A DNA stretch of 64,000 bases, taken from assembly GCA_946894095.1 (NCBI GenBank), contig OX335657.1, positions 14,384,001 to 14,448,000 on the forward strand. The letters are read 5' to 3'. A model generated the notes under the pieces. It saw nothing but the letters and a program-made list of their open reading frames with translations. It was not told where the DNA came from and searched no databases. Made by a program: the position numbers and the translations under genes. Shown in pieces: positions 33,742 through 47,300 of this stretch. The DNA comes from Incurvaria masculella (taxonomy: Eukaryota; Arthropoda; Insecta; Lepidoptera; Incurvariidae). Within the stretch, counting starts at the first letter, position 1. Each line of letters opens with the position of its first letter.

Positions 33742-36700
33742 TTATGTAGGAACTGCTTCGTTGTTGCTGATTTCATCCTCTGCGTTATGAGCAGAGTCCT
33801 CAAGTAGACGAGCCAGTTCTTGAATTCTTGTCTCCAGAGTGTCTCGCAGGTCTGGTTCTACTCTCAAAATATTTGTCGCTTCTTGAAGAAGAGCCATGCT
33901 CTCCATCAACTGGTCCTGTAAATTATAATATCGTATTTAGAAAACTAAATTCTGTGGTAATTTTGCGTTCCTTCAGGAAAGTTTGGGGAATGTGTTTAGT
34001 GGACAAGTTTTACAATCATTTGTGTAGTGAAGAATATAGTGTGAAGAATTTAGAAATGTTATGTTGAGTTGGTTTTAACACATAAATTGAATAAGTGATG
34101 AAAACATTACGAATAAACTAGTGGAAGTGTATGGAATTGTCATGCCTATATGGCCTTTGAGAACATCTTATGACCAGAAGCACGAGGGACCGGCAGGCAA
34201 TACCCATAATCGTAGATCCTTTCATCTTAGCGTAAGAAGTATGCTTTGATCGAACCGTATCATCTCTGCTTGCCCGTCTGTATGATTGTTACAAAAAATA
34301 ATTGTAAATATTAATTTCTTATTATGTTCATGGACATCAAAATGAAAGGGGATCGATTTGAACAAAAATGTTCGTTTAGATTTCATGAAAGAAAGAAAAA
34401 AGCTTAACACTGTGTCCGTAAATTGAAGTATTAAATGTACTACGTTCCTCAATTAAGCTAAGCTTATGGTAAAGATAACGTCGTGCCGAGGAAAAAATTG
34501 TCCACATTTATCCATTAATTTCGAACAGTGAGCAAAAAAATATTCATTCGAATTCACCAACATCAAAATAAAACAAATAAAAAAAAGCCACAACATAAAA
34601 TGAATTCTATAATAAAATAAATTAATTAGGAAGAAGGTAATATAAATGTCTCAATGTCTGTCTAAAAAGTCCGTGTTTTCCATCCAGTTCGATGCAGTAT
34701 TTGGTATTTCCTTTAAAAACGTAATATAATTAGGTAGGTGGTATTAACATTATTTTCAAACTATGCCTCATTAATAAATATCATTTATACCGAATATTTT
34801 TCTGTAATAAATTACCATTTATACAAATATCATTTGATATATCTCATACTTATTCATTAACAGAACCTTTGTCCATGACAACGAAGCACAGTAATGTTCA
34901 TACTTCTTTTTTACTGAAAGAAACTTTATGTTTAGTTTGATTTTTTTTTACTATTCCTTAGCTTTATACTTATCGTTTCAAGTTATATTTGTTGTTTGTA
35001 ATTATGACAATTCTAATGTGATCATAAACTTAATTGGCCATTTGTCAACGTGTTCGCATATACCAAACCAATCAGTAAAAATATCAAAGGACCTGACGTA
35101 AAAGTGAATGCAAATGAGTGTAACACATGATCGTGGAAGTATTATGAAAATATACGGACGCTATTTACGGAGATACATAAATACACCCTTTTAATTGCAA
35201 ACTTTCGTAACATTTCCAGGATCTAAACGGCACTTTGTATAATGCAGCCAAGTCTAAATTCATACTTGGCATCATATCAAAATTGATGTTGAAACAATAA
35301 CCTTTCAAAGATCGTCTTTTAGTCATAACGTTATTGCTTAATGGGCACTAAAATTCACGCAATATAAAATTGGCCGAGAAAAGAAATTTGTGAATAATAC
35401 ATAAGAGTATATTTCGATATCAAAGGATGTTTGTCCGTTGTGGAATAAATATTCATAATTAAAACAATCTGCAGATATAAAAACCTTCATGTTTTTTTAT
35501 GGAACCTGACATGGACGATGGAACCTGAGTTATGCTATTAGCCCAATACATCACATTCCCGAAGGAATCAGGTGCCATGCCAGAACCTTCCCTTTGTGAG
35601 CTTGGCAATATTGAACTGGATATGTACGTGCATATGTGCGTATGTACCATATGCACTTCAAAACGGGTGAACCGATTTTGATGAATTTATCAGGGAATCT
35701 TCAGATGAGCCCAGCGAGTGATGCTTTGCAGATTCGCGCGGGTGAACGTACAAAATGAAAATTACCCCAACGGCGCCGTTTAATCATTTTGGACCTACAG
35801 AATGAACAAACTATAAATCACCTGGGCTCCTGCCTTCGTGATCCTGTCTGTCTCGAATTCCCTCTTCGTCTGCACCGTGACTGCTGCCTGCAGGTCCAGT
35901 AGAAGCCTCCCTCGGAACCTGGACAGGCCTGGCTCCAGCTGCTCCGAGAGCTCCAACAGCTCGTGGCACAGCTCGATCTTGCGCTCGAGCAGCCGGTCCG
36001 ACAGTTCTGGAATGTTAAACTGATTAAATAATATTTTTATGTGACTGGACATGGATGGCTAAGGACATACCCACCGTCAAGATTTAAGCCCAACACTGCA
36101 TTATCGAAACCTTCCTTTTATGAACACGGACAATCTTTTCATCCAATATACCACCAATAGGGAAAGGGGACCTAATATTTAACATGGATTCTGAACCATG
36201 ACACAGCTCGCATTCGTCACGAAATGAACTTATATTCCGAAAAAAGAGTTTTAAAATAAATAAAAAAAATACATTTTATGTAAAGAGTGATTTTCATTCA
36301 GGATATTAACGGATTCATCGTAAAAACGTTAACCAAGCAATCATTGGAATGTCTGGAGCAAAAACGGTCGATGACGTTACTCGGATTATGGTGCATAGTT
36401 TTAAAAATCGACCCCGACCCCGTTTTTCTTTATTAATTTAATGAAAATAGCAATAAAACTATATTAAAACAATAACAAGAGAAGTATTAAAGCAATTGAT
36501 TACAAAATAGTTTGCACAACGAGCCGAAATTTAACATTCCGTCTATTTCCATATAGTCTGTTCGGTACGCGCATTAGTATTTCAAAACACGTTAGATTGA
36601 TTGCATGCGCCTGAACGATTTTCTAAGAGCGTTTGTTTTTTTAACATCATTGTTAGACGTGCCAATTTTAATTCTCAGCTAATTCTTCGTTACACGTGTA

Positions 36701-38202
36701 CACGTTGTCTAGACATCCGCTTATAATCAGGGTAAGCACCCAAAGAATTTTCTGACCAAAACAGTTTTTCTGATTATTTTCAAACGCTGATTACGATGCT
36801 TCAATGTAGTTTTTAAACACAATACAATCTTATTCATTGATAAAATAAAATATAAAATATCACCGTGGAGCTTACCGGGAAGGGTATAACACTTTTGATT
36901 CCCATAAATTTGGAACAACGCAAATTTAGCTTGGATGGAGTGGCAATTGTTCGGGTGCAACGTCTGCTTATATTTTTCTATGAAATCCTCAAAAGAGCGC
37001 GGATTTGTCTTGTCCAACTGTGCAAGATCCTGTTTCAATGCATTGTTACCCCAAAACATTTGTTTACTTTGGACTGTGTGCTCACATTTCTCACATTTCC
37101 ATGGAGAAGCTTCGTCTAACGGATCAATAGACACCATCATTGCTCCTCTAGTCAGGGCATGGTCGCTGCCGGGTCCATTGCAAGCAGAACAGTAAATTGA
37201 ACCTATGTAAGTTCCAAATTCTGTTCCGTCTTTACATCTCTCGCAGTCACAATTGAAACATTTGCTCAGGTTTAAGTGTCTTCTCCGATCCAACGTACCC
37301 ATAAGAGTTTGGGTATACGTGGCAGTTATAAGCTCTCCTTTGGCGATAGGGACCGTAGCAATAACGGCTATGTGACTTTCATCACCCATAAAAACGTGTT
37401 TAGTATTGGGTTTACAGTTATGATTCATCATTGCGGCGGTCACGTAAATAGCTCTAAATCTTTTGGTTCCATCAGGCGATCGCACATCGAATGTATTTGT
37501 ATCGAGAATAGAAGCAATTTTTAAAATATGTTCTTCATCGAAATGTAATCCAAGTACTTGAACTATAAATGTTACTAAGTTTGCCTTTAAAACTGTGTAA
37601 AGTGGGGTTCCAAGTCTTTCCGAAAGATGTGATTCCAAATTTATTATATTTTCATACTGCTTTGGATTGTTTTCCTTCATTAGTAAAGCTCTTAGGGGTG
37701 CTATAACACAATAGGCTGGCTCAGTTTTCTCATGACCGTCGAAGGAAATAGTACATTTATACTTTCTGCTCGTCATCAAGTCACATTCCTGTTTGTGAAT
37801 CTCGAGTTGTTCACACTTGGGACCGCACATCGGCCATCGACACGACGAACACTTGTAGTAATCCCACTTTCCATCGTCATTCTTCAATGGCTGCAGCTTT
37901 CTGTTGCACCCTAGACACATGGGTGAGGTCGACATTCTCGGCCCTGATAAAGCCGGCTTTTCCTTTAAGATCATCTCTCCGGGTTTTATATCCCTGGTTG
38001 CGACCATGTGTCGTCCCATCGTATCCGAGAACTGAACCTTGAAGGCGCAGCATTGCAGCTTGTGACCCTCCCTCCATCCTAGCTTCTGGTGTGCCCTGCT
38101 GCAATAATAAACGAGATGACATCCACCGCACTGTTGGTTAGCAGGTTTATCACATATCCCACACTTGGGTGGTTCCGAAAGGTTCGGCACCGGTCTCCAC
38201 AT
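33742..38202 (-). CDS. SmydA-8: MYND-SET protein, SmydA-8/msta-like, 3 exons
   Basis: Exons (minus): 38202-36876, 36006-35822, 33915-33742; GT-AG introns, phases match, 561 aa. The start at 38202 lies in GCCGCCATG; the frame stays open for 75 codons upstream, but that part has no similarity. The MYND zinc finger is residues 14-51 (C14, C17, C25, C28, C34, H38, H47, C51). The SET part starts near GRHMVATRDIKPGE (63-76), the cofactor-binding motif is NHNCKPN (260-266), and Y296 precedes the post-SET cysteines C318, C320 and C323. The C-terminal helices (exons 2-3) are typical of the TPR-like tail. The family comprises arthropod-specific Smyd relatives, usually proposed as lysine methyltransferases or regulators; the substrate is unknown. 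Its paralog lies divergently at 44322. The symbol is a family-level assignment. Confidence 0.88.
35480..35650. mobile_element. SINE family H copy in the SmydA intron
   Basis: It contains CCCAATACATCACATTCCCG and GTGCCATGCCAGAACCTTCC. It lies in intron 2 of the minus-strand SmydA gene. A further partial copy sits in intron 1 at 36035-36200 (GTGACTGGACATGGATGGCT). Confidence 0.6.
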
Positions 38203-38429
38203 GGCGGCACGTCTGTCGTGGGATGGCGCGGACACAATACTCAAATAAACTCGTGTAATTATCGCTTGACGGGCCAGGGCTGAGGCGGAACTTCTTGGCA
38301 ACTTTACAAATGGGCTACCGCCGCTGTGATGTATCTGCATCTTACATCTAACATTTATTTTGTCCGTTGAAAGCCGCTTGAAATATTGTCGGTTGTCAAA
38401 CTTACTTATGAAGCAATTCTTCTGCAATT

Positions 38430-39258
38430 ATGGCATAAAAGTACTTAACTAGTACTTTTCTATGGTGGTGGTACCGTTGAGCAGATATATTTTTAGAGAA
38501 CCTATATCTTTGGTTTGGATTTTTTTATTAATTTAGCAAACTTAGGAAGTAATCATGCATAAGACTAAGTAGGTACAATTAGAGCTTAAAATATGTGTGT
38601 CTTGATTTTTCTCAATGGTACAATTAGAACTGTTTACTTATATTTTTTGTACACATTTTTTCGGTTAGAAGTAAAAATTTAATATTTTAAAATGAAAAGT
38701 TTTACTGTATCTTGGTAAGGTTGATGCATATTGTTTATTGTTAATTCTTCTTCCATAGTCAGTACACTGAACTCAAATTTGTCATATTTTATCATTAGCC
38801 ACTTCAACATTCACAGCAAAAGAGATCTGGCAAGACATTTTGCTAAAATCAACGTCTACTTATTCTAAGTTTACAAAAGTGTTTGCTACTGCTTACAGAC
38901 GTACGGGTTATTGTTACCCGATTGTGTAAAATAAAGGTCGGGGAAAAAGTTTCTACGCATTTTCTTTTAAATGTGTAAAATCAAGATTGTTTTCAAAGTT
39001 TAATTACTTCTAACGATAGTATATTTATTCCAATTTGTTTGTTGACTTTTTTCATTCATATTCTGACTAACGATTGTTGACAAAAGTCAACGTTATGAAC
39101 TGGTGGTACACGCTGTGTCTCGTACTGTACAATGTGACCAGAGCAAAATAGTTACAGTTACAGTAACAGACATATGTTCAAATATTCAATAATAAATCTA
39201 ATAAATCCAAACAAAAACTAATTTTGAAGTCGTTCTTCGTCAACGAGAAAAAATCTGA
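38430..39258. other. Upstream region of the minus-strand SmydA gene
   Basis: AT-rich, with no repeat shared elsewhere in the window. No TATA or initiator that I would defend. Confidence 0.3.
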
Positions 39259-39259
39259 A

Positions 39260-39545
39260 GAAAAAACCGGCCAAGTGCGAGTCGGACTCGCACATGAAGG
39301 GTTCCGTAGCATCGTACAAGATCAAACAAAAATCACGTTTTTTATATGGCCCCCCTTTAATTTTTATATTTTTTTTATTTTACCTATTTGTTGTTATAGC
39401 GGCAAAATAAATACACACTCTGAAAATTTCAGCTGCCTACCTATTACGGTTCCTGAAATGCAGCCCTGTGACAGACGGACGGACGGATGGACGGACGAAC
39501 AGCGAAGGCTTAGTAATAGGGTTCCATTTTCACCCTTTGGGTTTC
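39260..39545 (+). mobile_element. AGTGCGAGTCGG interspersed repeat
   Basis: Near-complete: AAAAAACCGGCCAAGTGCGA, then AGGGTTCCGTAGCATCGTAC, AGCTGCCTACCTATTACGG, a (GGAC)n tract and AGTAATAGGGTTCC. Confidence 0.85.
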
Positions 39546-39949
39546 TCGTGGTTCATAGTTGATGTCCTAGACGACTTTGTTTTGTTTTCAATAAAAATAT
39601 CTGCTGACATAAATTAAGTAGCTTAATTATTTTATGCACATGCATATACTTATTTCAAAATTATATATTATACTAGGTGAGGTACCCGGGGTCTATGTCG
39701 TTTTGGGCTAAATGGTTTCCAGGATATTATATGAGTTCCCCATCAAACTTTGATCCGCTATTTCACCCCCTTAGAGTTTAATTATCGCCACAAAATCGAC
39801 CGAAATTCAGTCTGCTTGATGCTTGATTCTTAAAGTCCGAGTTCATATTTATTATTTCCCTATTTTAAAGATTGTTAAGCAAGAAATATCCATAAAAACT
39901 ATTGATAATAACCTATAATTAGGTTCAGGTTAGGTTAGGTTAATAACCT

Positions 39950-40201
39950 TTAGTTAGGATCGGTTGGCGTGATAATGAGTTATTCGTCCATTTGTCGCGC
40001 ACATACTTAATGCAAATTTAAGACCTATATGATTTTCTCATGGATATCATTGTCAGAAATGGGACCACACGGGAAGCACGAGCTTTCAAATAAAAAATAA
40101 TCATCAAAATCGGTTCACCCAGGCGAAAGTTCTGAGGTAACAAACAATAAAAAAATACAGTCGAATTGAGAACTTCCTCCTTTTTTGAAGTCGGTTAAAA
40201 A
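39950..40201. mobile_element. ACCGACTTCAAA MITE, body fragment
   Basis: It holds GATCGGTTGGCGTGATAATG, CATCAAAATCGGTTCACCCA and TTTTTTGAAGTCGGTTAAAA. It lacks the hairpin half. A shorter fragment with the same end is at 41578-41712. Confidence 0.75.
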
Positions 40202-42927
40202 GAGATACAGCAACCCCCAATGAACCGTAATTTGGTCACCAAATATCATAGAGATCTAAATATCATATTATGATGTGTTAAAGGCGAATAAAATTTCGGT
40301 TAAACGAATAATTCACTTTAGTTTGTTCTCAATAAACGGACACTTCCTTATTTTTTATTTTGAGGTAAATATAGGAACAGGTTTAATAGACTGAATGTAT
40401 CAAGCCATTAGTTGAAGCAAATATGCTCAAAATGATTTAATATGCCAATGTTCAAGCGCAAATAACCTATGAGTAGTACCTAGTGATTTAATCTTCTTCT
40501 CCTAATCCTAATCCTCTCTGTAGTGATCCAGTATCCCTAATCGACTTGCGTACCGGACCCAATTATTAATCTAAGCCACCCGGGAATCTCAAAATATATT
40601 CAAACATATACAAAACATTTCTTCAAACTCGGTCCAGTTGTTTAGAAGGAGTTCAATCACATCGCACTTACCTTTAAAATGGGCACAAATTATTGATCAT
40701 CGTATTAACAAAAACCAAAAACCGTTAGCTTTCCTTTGGCTATTTTAAAAACCGGTATCACCTAAATATGTACATAGTGCATTGTGTGTGTGTTTTCTTT
40801 ATGAAATTGCGTTAGCCGTTGTAACACGTGCTCTATTTTTACACAGACGAGCGAGATCATATTCATCATATAGTAAATGCAACTTTGTAGTATTTATGTT
40901 TTTTCGTTTCAGTGTCTATACATTTGTCGAAACTTATTTTACTTGCGGGACGTACATATCACCGAGTTTAAACGTTTTATTTTTTATTTTTACTAAGTTA
41001 TTGTTTTATTAAGCATGAAAATAGGTTGCTAGCTTCCCTCAGAACATATTAATATTCTTCCACGATGGTTTCAAAAACTTGTGCAGCTCAGCGATAGTCC
41101 GCAAATACGCTGGTATTTGCGGCAGCTGGCACAGCAACCCATACACGGTTTTCTTTAAAACAAAGATAAATAAATTTAAATTAAGTTTACTGTTTCCATA
41201 AAATTCAAGAATAATTTCTACAATCGAAAAAATCCCAGAGCATCCCAAAGACAGTGGCTGCTGCTATGACTTACAAACAAGTGAAGTAGGTGCTCCGTTT
41301 GCGTTAATGTCTGACATAAAGTAGTCTGTTTATTTCTCGATTTGTCTCATATGTAACTCCTTAGGTAATAAAGCACGAATAATTGATGAAATACTTGAGT
41401 TTTAAGTAGTATTAACCGCATTAAATTCTCAAGTTCTAAGCAAACGAACGTTAGATATTGTTTATGTGATTATATGTGCCTAACATAACACATTCCTGGA
41501 AGAATTAGCTGTCATGCCAGGACCTTCCTTTCATGAGCACCACTACATTTATTTAAATTGATATGGGACCACCTCTACGGTAGGACCTACCAAATAAAAA
41601 AAATATCATCAAAAGCAGTTCATAATTGGCGGAGTGATCGCGTAACAAACATACAATAAAAAAAAAACATACAGTCGAATTGAGAACTTCCTCCTTTTTG
41701 AATTCGGTTAAAAATGGTGCATAATCGTTGCGGGCTTTTCGTCTAGCAGTGATGGTAGCGGCTATCAACTGCGCCAGCTAGGAATGAGGTCGGACGCTCA
41801 TTTTCGACATTAGTGACTTTTCCGCGACGGCGGCAAGTCTTCATGGAAATTCTCGCCGGCGGATTGTGAAATGGAGCCGGACGCATTTACATTTATCGAC
41901 GGGAATGTGATGTTCATTTAAAAATAGAAATATCAAGAATAGAAGCGAGAATTTGTGATCTGTGGAAATTCGATTCGAGGGTAAGTTGATTTCAGTTTGT
42001 TTCATAGTCCAACATATTTAAACCGACTAAAGTAAAGTAATTTTATGAAAAATAAATAAACATCAAACGGGTGCCATTTCAGGCTCCCGATGTAGCGAGT
42101 GGTTGACTGTTGCTAAAATCGTTTCGCCCAATCATATTTTTAGTCACACAATTTTACATGGATTCGCCGTGTTTAACTAATGTAAATAGTATAATCGTAA
42201 CAAAATATATAAATACTAGTTTGTAAGGTTCTACATATAATACCAGGATCCTTTCTCAAAGCCCTCTCATTCAGACCTAGAAACCTCATACAGACCTCCA
42301 TAACAGATCTAGAAACTTAAATCGATATTCACCCACATTTCTGGCGCCTTTAGTTCACTACAAAATAAAACCAGATTTATATGGCTTTGAATAAGAAGTC
42401 ACTCAAAAACTTTACTCTTTACTTAACGAGAAATAATAAATTGGAACTATAGAACTTTTCATTCTTTGATCTGCTAAATCTCTCGGTGGCAATGCGTGCT
42501 AGTCATGATCTTTTACCGTGTACATATAAAAGGAAGGTCCTAGCATGGCGCCTAATTTCTTCACGAACGCGGTGCGTTCCGTCTATCTCTGGGTCCATAA
42601 AAAACTCTTAGAACTCGTTTGGATAAAATTGAGTGAAACGAATTGCCGAAATAGACGCGCGTTTCTTTCCAACCCGTCTATAAAATGTTTGTTCATTGCT
42701 GAATACTCTTACGGAAAAAAATGTTATTCAATGCCAACTTCTTTATTGATCGATTCAGTCCTTGACTTACAGATTTAGATCGTATCTTATGCCAACGATA
42801 TTGCTCTTGACACGTCTGCACACTGATCGTGCCAAAAACAAATTCATTACTAAGACTAGTTCACGTGAAGTGAAACATCATTAGACGTTGAGTAGAACTT
42901 TTAATAGCTCCATTGTTAAATTTAAAC

Positions 42928-43110
42928 TAGCTGAGGTATCCGGCTCCGCTCGGGTCAATTTTGTTTTGGAGATTCACCCGGGCGGAGGACGGTAAAACGT
43001 GCGAACAGCTGCTCACGTCACCTCTGTGGTTTTCTAGGATTATGTGTTTAAAATTTTCAATCTCCATCGGTTTAGACCACGGAGGATAGAGAGAGAGAGA
43101 GGAGATGTTT
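42928..43110 (+). mobile_element. CTAGCTGAGGTATCCGG repeat fragment
   Basis: AACTAGCTGAGGTATCCGGC and TCCGCTCGGGTCAATTTTG match the start of the 30483 repeat and then diverge. An (AG)n run lies at 43089-43103. Confidence 0.5.
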
Positions 43111-44034
43111 TTAACTCATATTACTAAGGATCGCAGAGTGACACTGTGCGGGGAAGCGGGGAAAACATCGCTTCATGGTGGGGTCATGCACCGCCCATTT
43201 TTGCGAAATCTATCTACCGGAAGAATCGATATTCTGGTAGCAGCTATTCCGAGAGCTATTCTTAGTGGTTACAAGACTACAACTAGATGGCGCCTTTTAA
43301 ATTTTACTAAGTGTTTTTTTTATAAAAAAAACTTTATAAATTTAACCTATACCTTCGCGCGGATTCAAATAATTTAAATTTAAAAATGTCATTAAAATTT
43401 GCATCATGAGATCAACATTTCTTACCGTAAAACGAAAATTATTGCGCCCCATCTATCGGCACATAGCAAGAGCGATGCATCGATACAATGCTCGAATATT
43501 GGAAAACGGAATTCCACCTACAAAATTTAGATTATTTTGTCCTGTGAAATGTTTGCAACATTTTACACAATATCTCATCGTGTAATCGACTATTCGCCGA
43601 AAATTGCGCCGCGGACAATAATATTGTCCCACAACCTAACACCGCCAGCGCCATGTCGCGAATGACTAAACCACGCCTTCTTAATCACGTGGGCTGTGAC
43701 GTAGCGACCCACTTGGTGGACACAGACCCAGTTTGCTTAGACCATCTGCTCTTTACCTCCATCCTCCGTGGTTTATACTGCTTTGTCTGTCAGAAAGTAG
43801 GAACTATTTCATATGTACATAAGTATGAAATAACAATTTACATCCGCTCACACACAAATAAATGTTCCCCGATTTAGATGAAAAGAAACGCAAATAATAG
43901 TTTTTTTTTCCTTCACATTATTATACACTATTATACACTAGGATATTTATTATTGGAGTAGTCAAAAATTTCATTGATCATCATAGAACGCGTAAACACG
44001 GCCGTAGGGAGGGGGGTATAGTGAACAATGTCTT

Positions 44035-44236
44035 TCCTTAAAATACCAATTCCCTACCTTAAAATAACAATGCCCTACCTTAAAATAACAATGCCTTAAC
44101 TTAAAATTACAATGCCCTACCTTAAAATACCAATGCTCTGCCTTAAAATACCAAACCCTACATTAAAATACCAATGCCCTACCATAAAATACCACAGATT
44201 TACCTTAAAATACCAATGCCCTACCTTAAAAAATAC
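44035..44236 (+). repeat. 21-bp minisatellite just upstream of the second SmydA gene
   Basis: About nine or ten variants of CTTAAAATACCAATGCCCTAC in direct tandem, ending 86 bp before the ATG at 44322. The unit is a multiple of three, so it yields a spurious repeated open frame. Its position would place it in the promoter or 5' UTR. Confidence 0.85.
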
Positions 44237-44321
44237 CATCAAAAGCTCATTTATGTCAGTAGTTCTGGATCAGGTTCTTACAATTTCTAAAATATCTCCA
44301 GAGCAATAACTCCAAGGCAGA

Positions 44322-47300
44322 ATGGGCCTAGACGGCGCGCAGGCGTGTGCGGTGTGCGCAGGCGCAGCCGAGATGCGCTGCTCGGGCTGCAAGCTGGTGG
44401 CCTACTGCTGCAAGGAGCACCAGAAAGCGCACTGGAGGGAGCACAGAGATGTCTGCCGGCCCTACGAGGTATGCTGTACAGTTATTATTCAGCAGTTGTA
44501 GGTACAACAGAAGAAGTGTTTAGTATACTACTGGCCTTCGCTGTTATCATAGACAAAGGATGGTAGAGATGAACTTTTATTTTAACTATTCAACACTTGC
44601 ATAACGTTAGCAATGTTTCTCTACTATAATTTATCTATGCTATTTATAGCGCTCCCAATGACCAACCGTGAGGTAACAGCTAAGAGAGCGACGATATTCC
44701 CACTGAACGCAAACATCTAGATGGGGACCATAGGTCTTTGGTAGATCTTGCCGCCTCCGTATATGGCGAGTGCCACGTTGTGTCTACTTCCTATTTTAAA
44801 GGTAGGTACCGGAGCTGCTAACATTTCCCGTAGTCACAGCTGTCACCTAAATTGGCGATTAAGGCAAACAGATCGACTGGCGTTTTCAAATGTATGGAGT
44901 AATTGTAGAGCGCGCGCAGTGGTCGTTAGGCGAACTAACATTTGCGAGTCCGAGTTTGATTTGACAGCTTTCTCATCGTCGGCGTAAATACGTCGACGTT
45001 GCCATTTACGCCGACTCCGCGTTTTCATACAAATCGGAAGTCCGAGTTTGACTTTGACAGCTTGACGAAATAAAACCACAGAATAAGTAGTAAACAGTTG
45101 TATAGGGTTTGACGTTTTAACGTTCGAGTAACTTCGAAGTTCCGTGAACGCCAGTTTAGGTGAGAACTCAGACTGACCACTCCGATAGGCTAAACTCGCA
45201 TATTTCCTGTATGGTGCTGGAGTTGTTCAGCTTGGCACACTCACAGCTCATCACTCGGCACGTGACAAGAGTTGAAGAGAGTAAACGGCAGAGCAGTATC
45301 TGAAAAATGAATGTATTTAAAAATAACCGAATCGTAATCCTGCCGTCGAATGTATTCATTGTGCAATCCGGTTTTTTACAGTCAGTCAGTCAGTCAGTGT
45401 GTTTGCGTCGACTGCTGGACATACGCCTCTCCATTTTTTCTCCAGTCCTCCCGGATTTTTTCGAACTGGGATAAAAAAAACCTGCCAAGTGCGAGTCGGA
45501 CTTGCACACGAAGGGTTCCGTACCATCGTGCAAGATTTAACAATAAAAAAAACACGTTTTTTGTTTGACACCTTTAATTTTGATTATTTTTACACACTCA
45601 GTGTATAATGGACTACTATTTGCTTATTTTAAACCTTATTCGCCACCTAGCGCGTGCGTACCGAACTTAATTGGAAACTCCACAGACATTATAATTTCTC
45701 GACTAATTAGTTTTACTTATGCACTCATAGATGGCGCTAAAACGCTAAAAGATGTTGCTGAATGCTTCGTTTCAATTAATTATACCAAGTAACTTGTTCG
45801 AAATCACCCTGAATTACATTGCGCGCAAACATGTACATTGGACGTATTTTTTATTAGTGCATTAAAATAACGTTACAAATTATGTTATGTCGTCTCGATA
45901 AATAATAATATAATAGTGTTTAACATAATAGTGTACTGATTAAATAATGGCTTACATAACGACAAAAAACGTTTCATTCATTCAAGTGCGTAAACAAAGT
46001 TATTTTAATTATTGATGATGTTCCGAAGTACTTTGTGGTGTGTGGGCTCCGGCACTTAAAAGGAATGCAAGTGATCCCACAAAATTTCTATCCCTTGGGT
46101 CTGCATGGGGGTTTTGTCGTGTGTGATTCCTATTCCTTTCTTATTTATGTACTTAGCGGTGGGGTTAGTCCCGCCCCGTTGATACCATCGCATTGAATGA
46201 ACGATGGTCTAAGGGGAAATTTTTCATGTTTTCCATACATTTCAATCGGGCATTGCAAAAGGAAAAAGGTCCAGTTGCCATGTTGTGTGTTGTGCTCATG
46301 ACGGTAGGTTGGTATTAGCCATCCCAACGTTATTCTGCTTCGTATGTCATTCTTTTATTGTAGATCTTTATTGTAACCCTTTATATGGTGTACGCAATTA
46401 ATTTTGCTGAACACGTGAGTGTGTAGTTTCGTATCTTCGAACCAGGGGGTCAAGCTGTGCTGAATATATTATTTTGCAATAAAGCGGGGGAGGGGCCGAA
46501 ATGTTTTCTGATTTCATAAGAAACAAATTTTTAATTTTGGAACTTCAGACCAAACAAGCTGACCTTGAGCTCACTCGATATAATGGCGCTGCCTAGGCTA
46601 TGATTCGATTCCGAAAATGTTCCAGATTTGAAGTCATAAAAAAGTGACATAATTTTTTTGTAATGTTTCTCAGTGCTAATATTTGCACCTAAAACATTTC
46701 TTTTGCACGAAAACGTTTCAGTTTTCTGTACAATCAGACCACTCTGAAAGATGTGGATCATCTTATACAATGCGTATAATTTGGGATACCTATTTTTTAT
46801 TGTAGTTTCTTTGTTCATGGTCTTTTAATATTTTGTAATAGTGTGTGTGAGATGATATTATAATATGTGCTGGCAAATTGGGACAAGTTTGTGTGACGGG
46901 GTGTGTGTGGGAATGTGTAGGTAGGTGGGTTTGCGTGTGAGAGTAATAACAGGCTGAGGATGTGAAATATCCGTTCGGGTCAAAAACTAAATCACTGTTT
47001 GCAAATTTACGAATCATGAATAACTAAACCAAGCCGTTCTCATATATCAATATATTGTCCTATGTATGTACATATTATAAGAAACAACTTATTGTGTGAC
47101 AAAATCAACAAAGAAATAAAAAACTGAAATATTATACTTAATCCTATAAATTAAATTATACCTAAAATTAATGGTTCCTATCAAATGTGAATTAACGTAA
47201 GTTAAACAATTGACTATAAACACAGATATAGACATGCCCCGTAATCTAGCGCAACACATTTGCTCCAACAAGCAAACATCGTATAATGACGTAGTCTTCT

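Noticed and set aside
35838..36023. Serine-rich plus-strand frame
   Set aside because: It is antisense to SmydA exon 2, whose minus frame has family similarity and correct splice sites.
38203..38427. 75-codon N-terminal extension of the minus-strand SmydA protein
   Set aside because: Open, but without similarity. The internal ATG at 38202 has a strong context and sits at the usual distance before the MYND finger.
43070..43780. Element bounded by inverted CCACGGAGGAT motifs
   Set aside because: Only about 11-16 bases match, there is no target duplication and no internal structure.
44112..44309. Open frame with repeated LKYQCPT-like peptide
   Set aside because: It is the translation of the 21-bp minisatellite, with no splice or start support.
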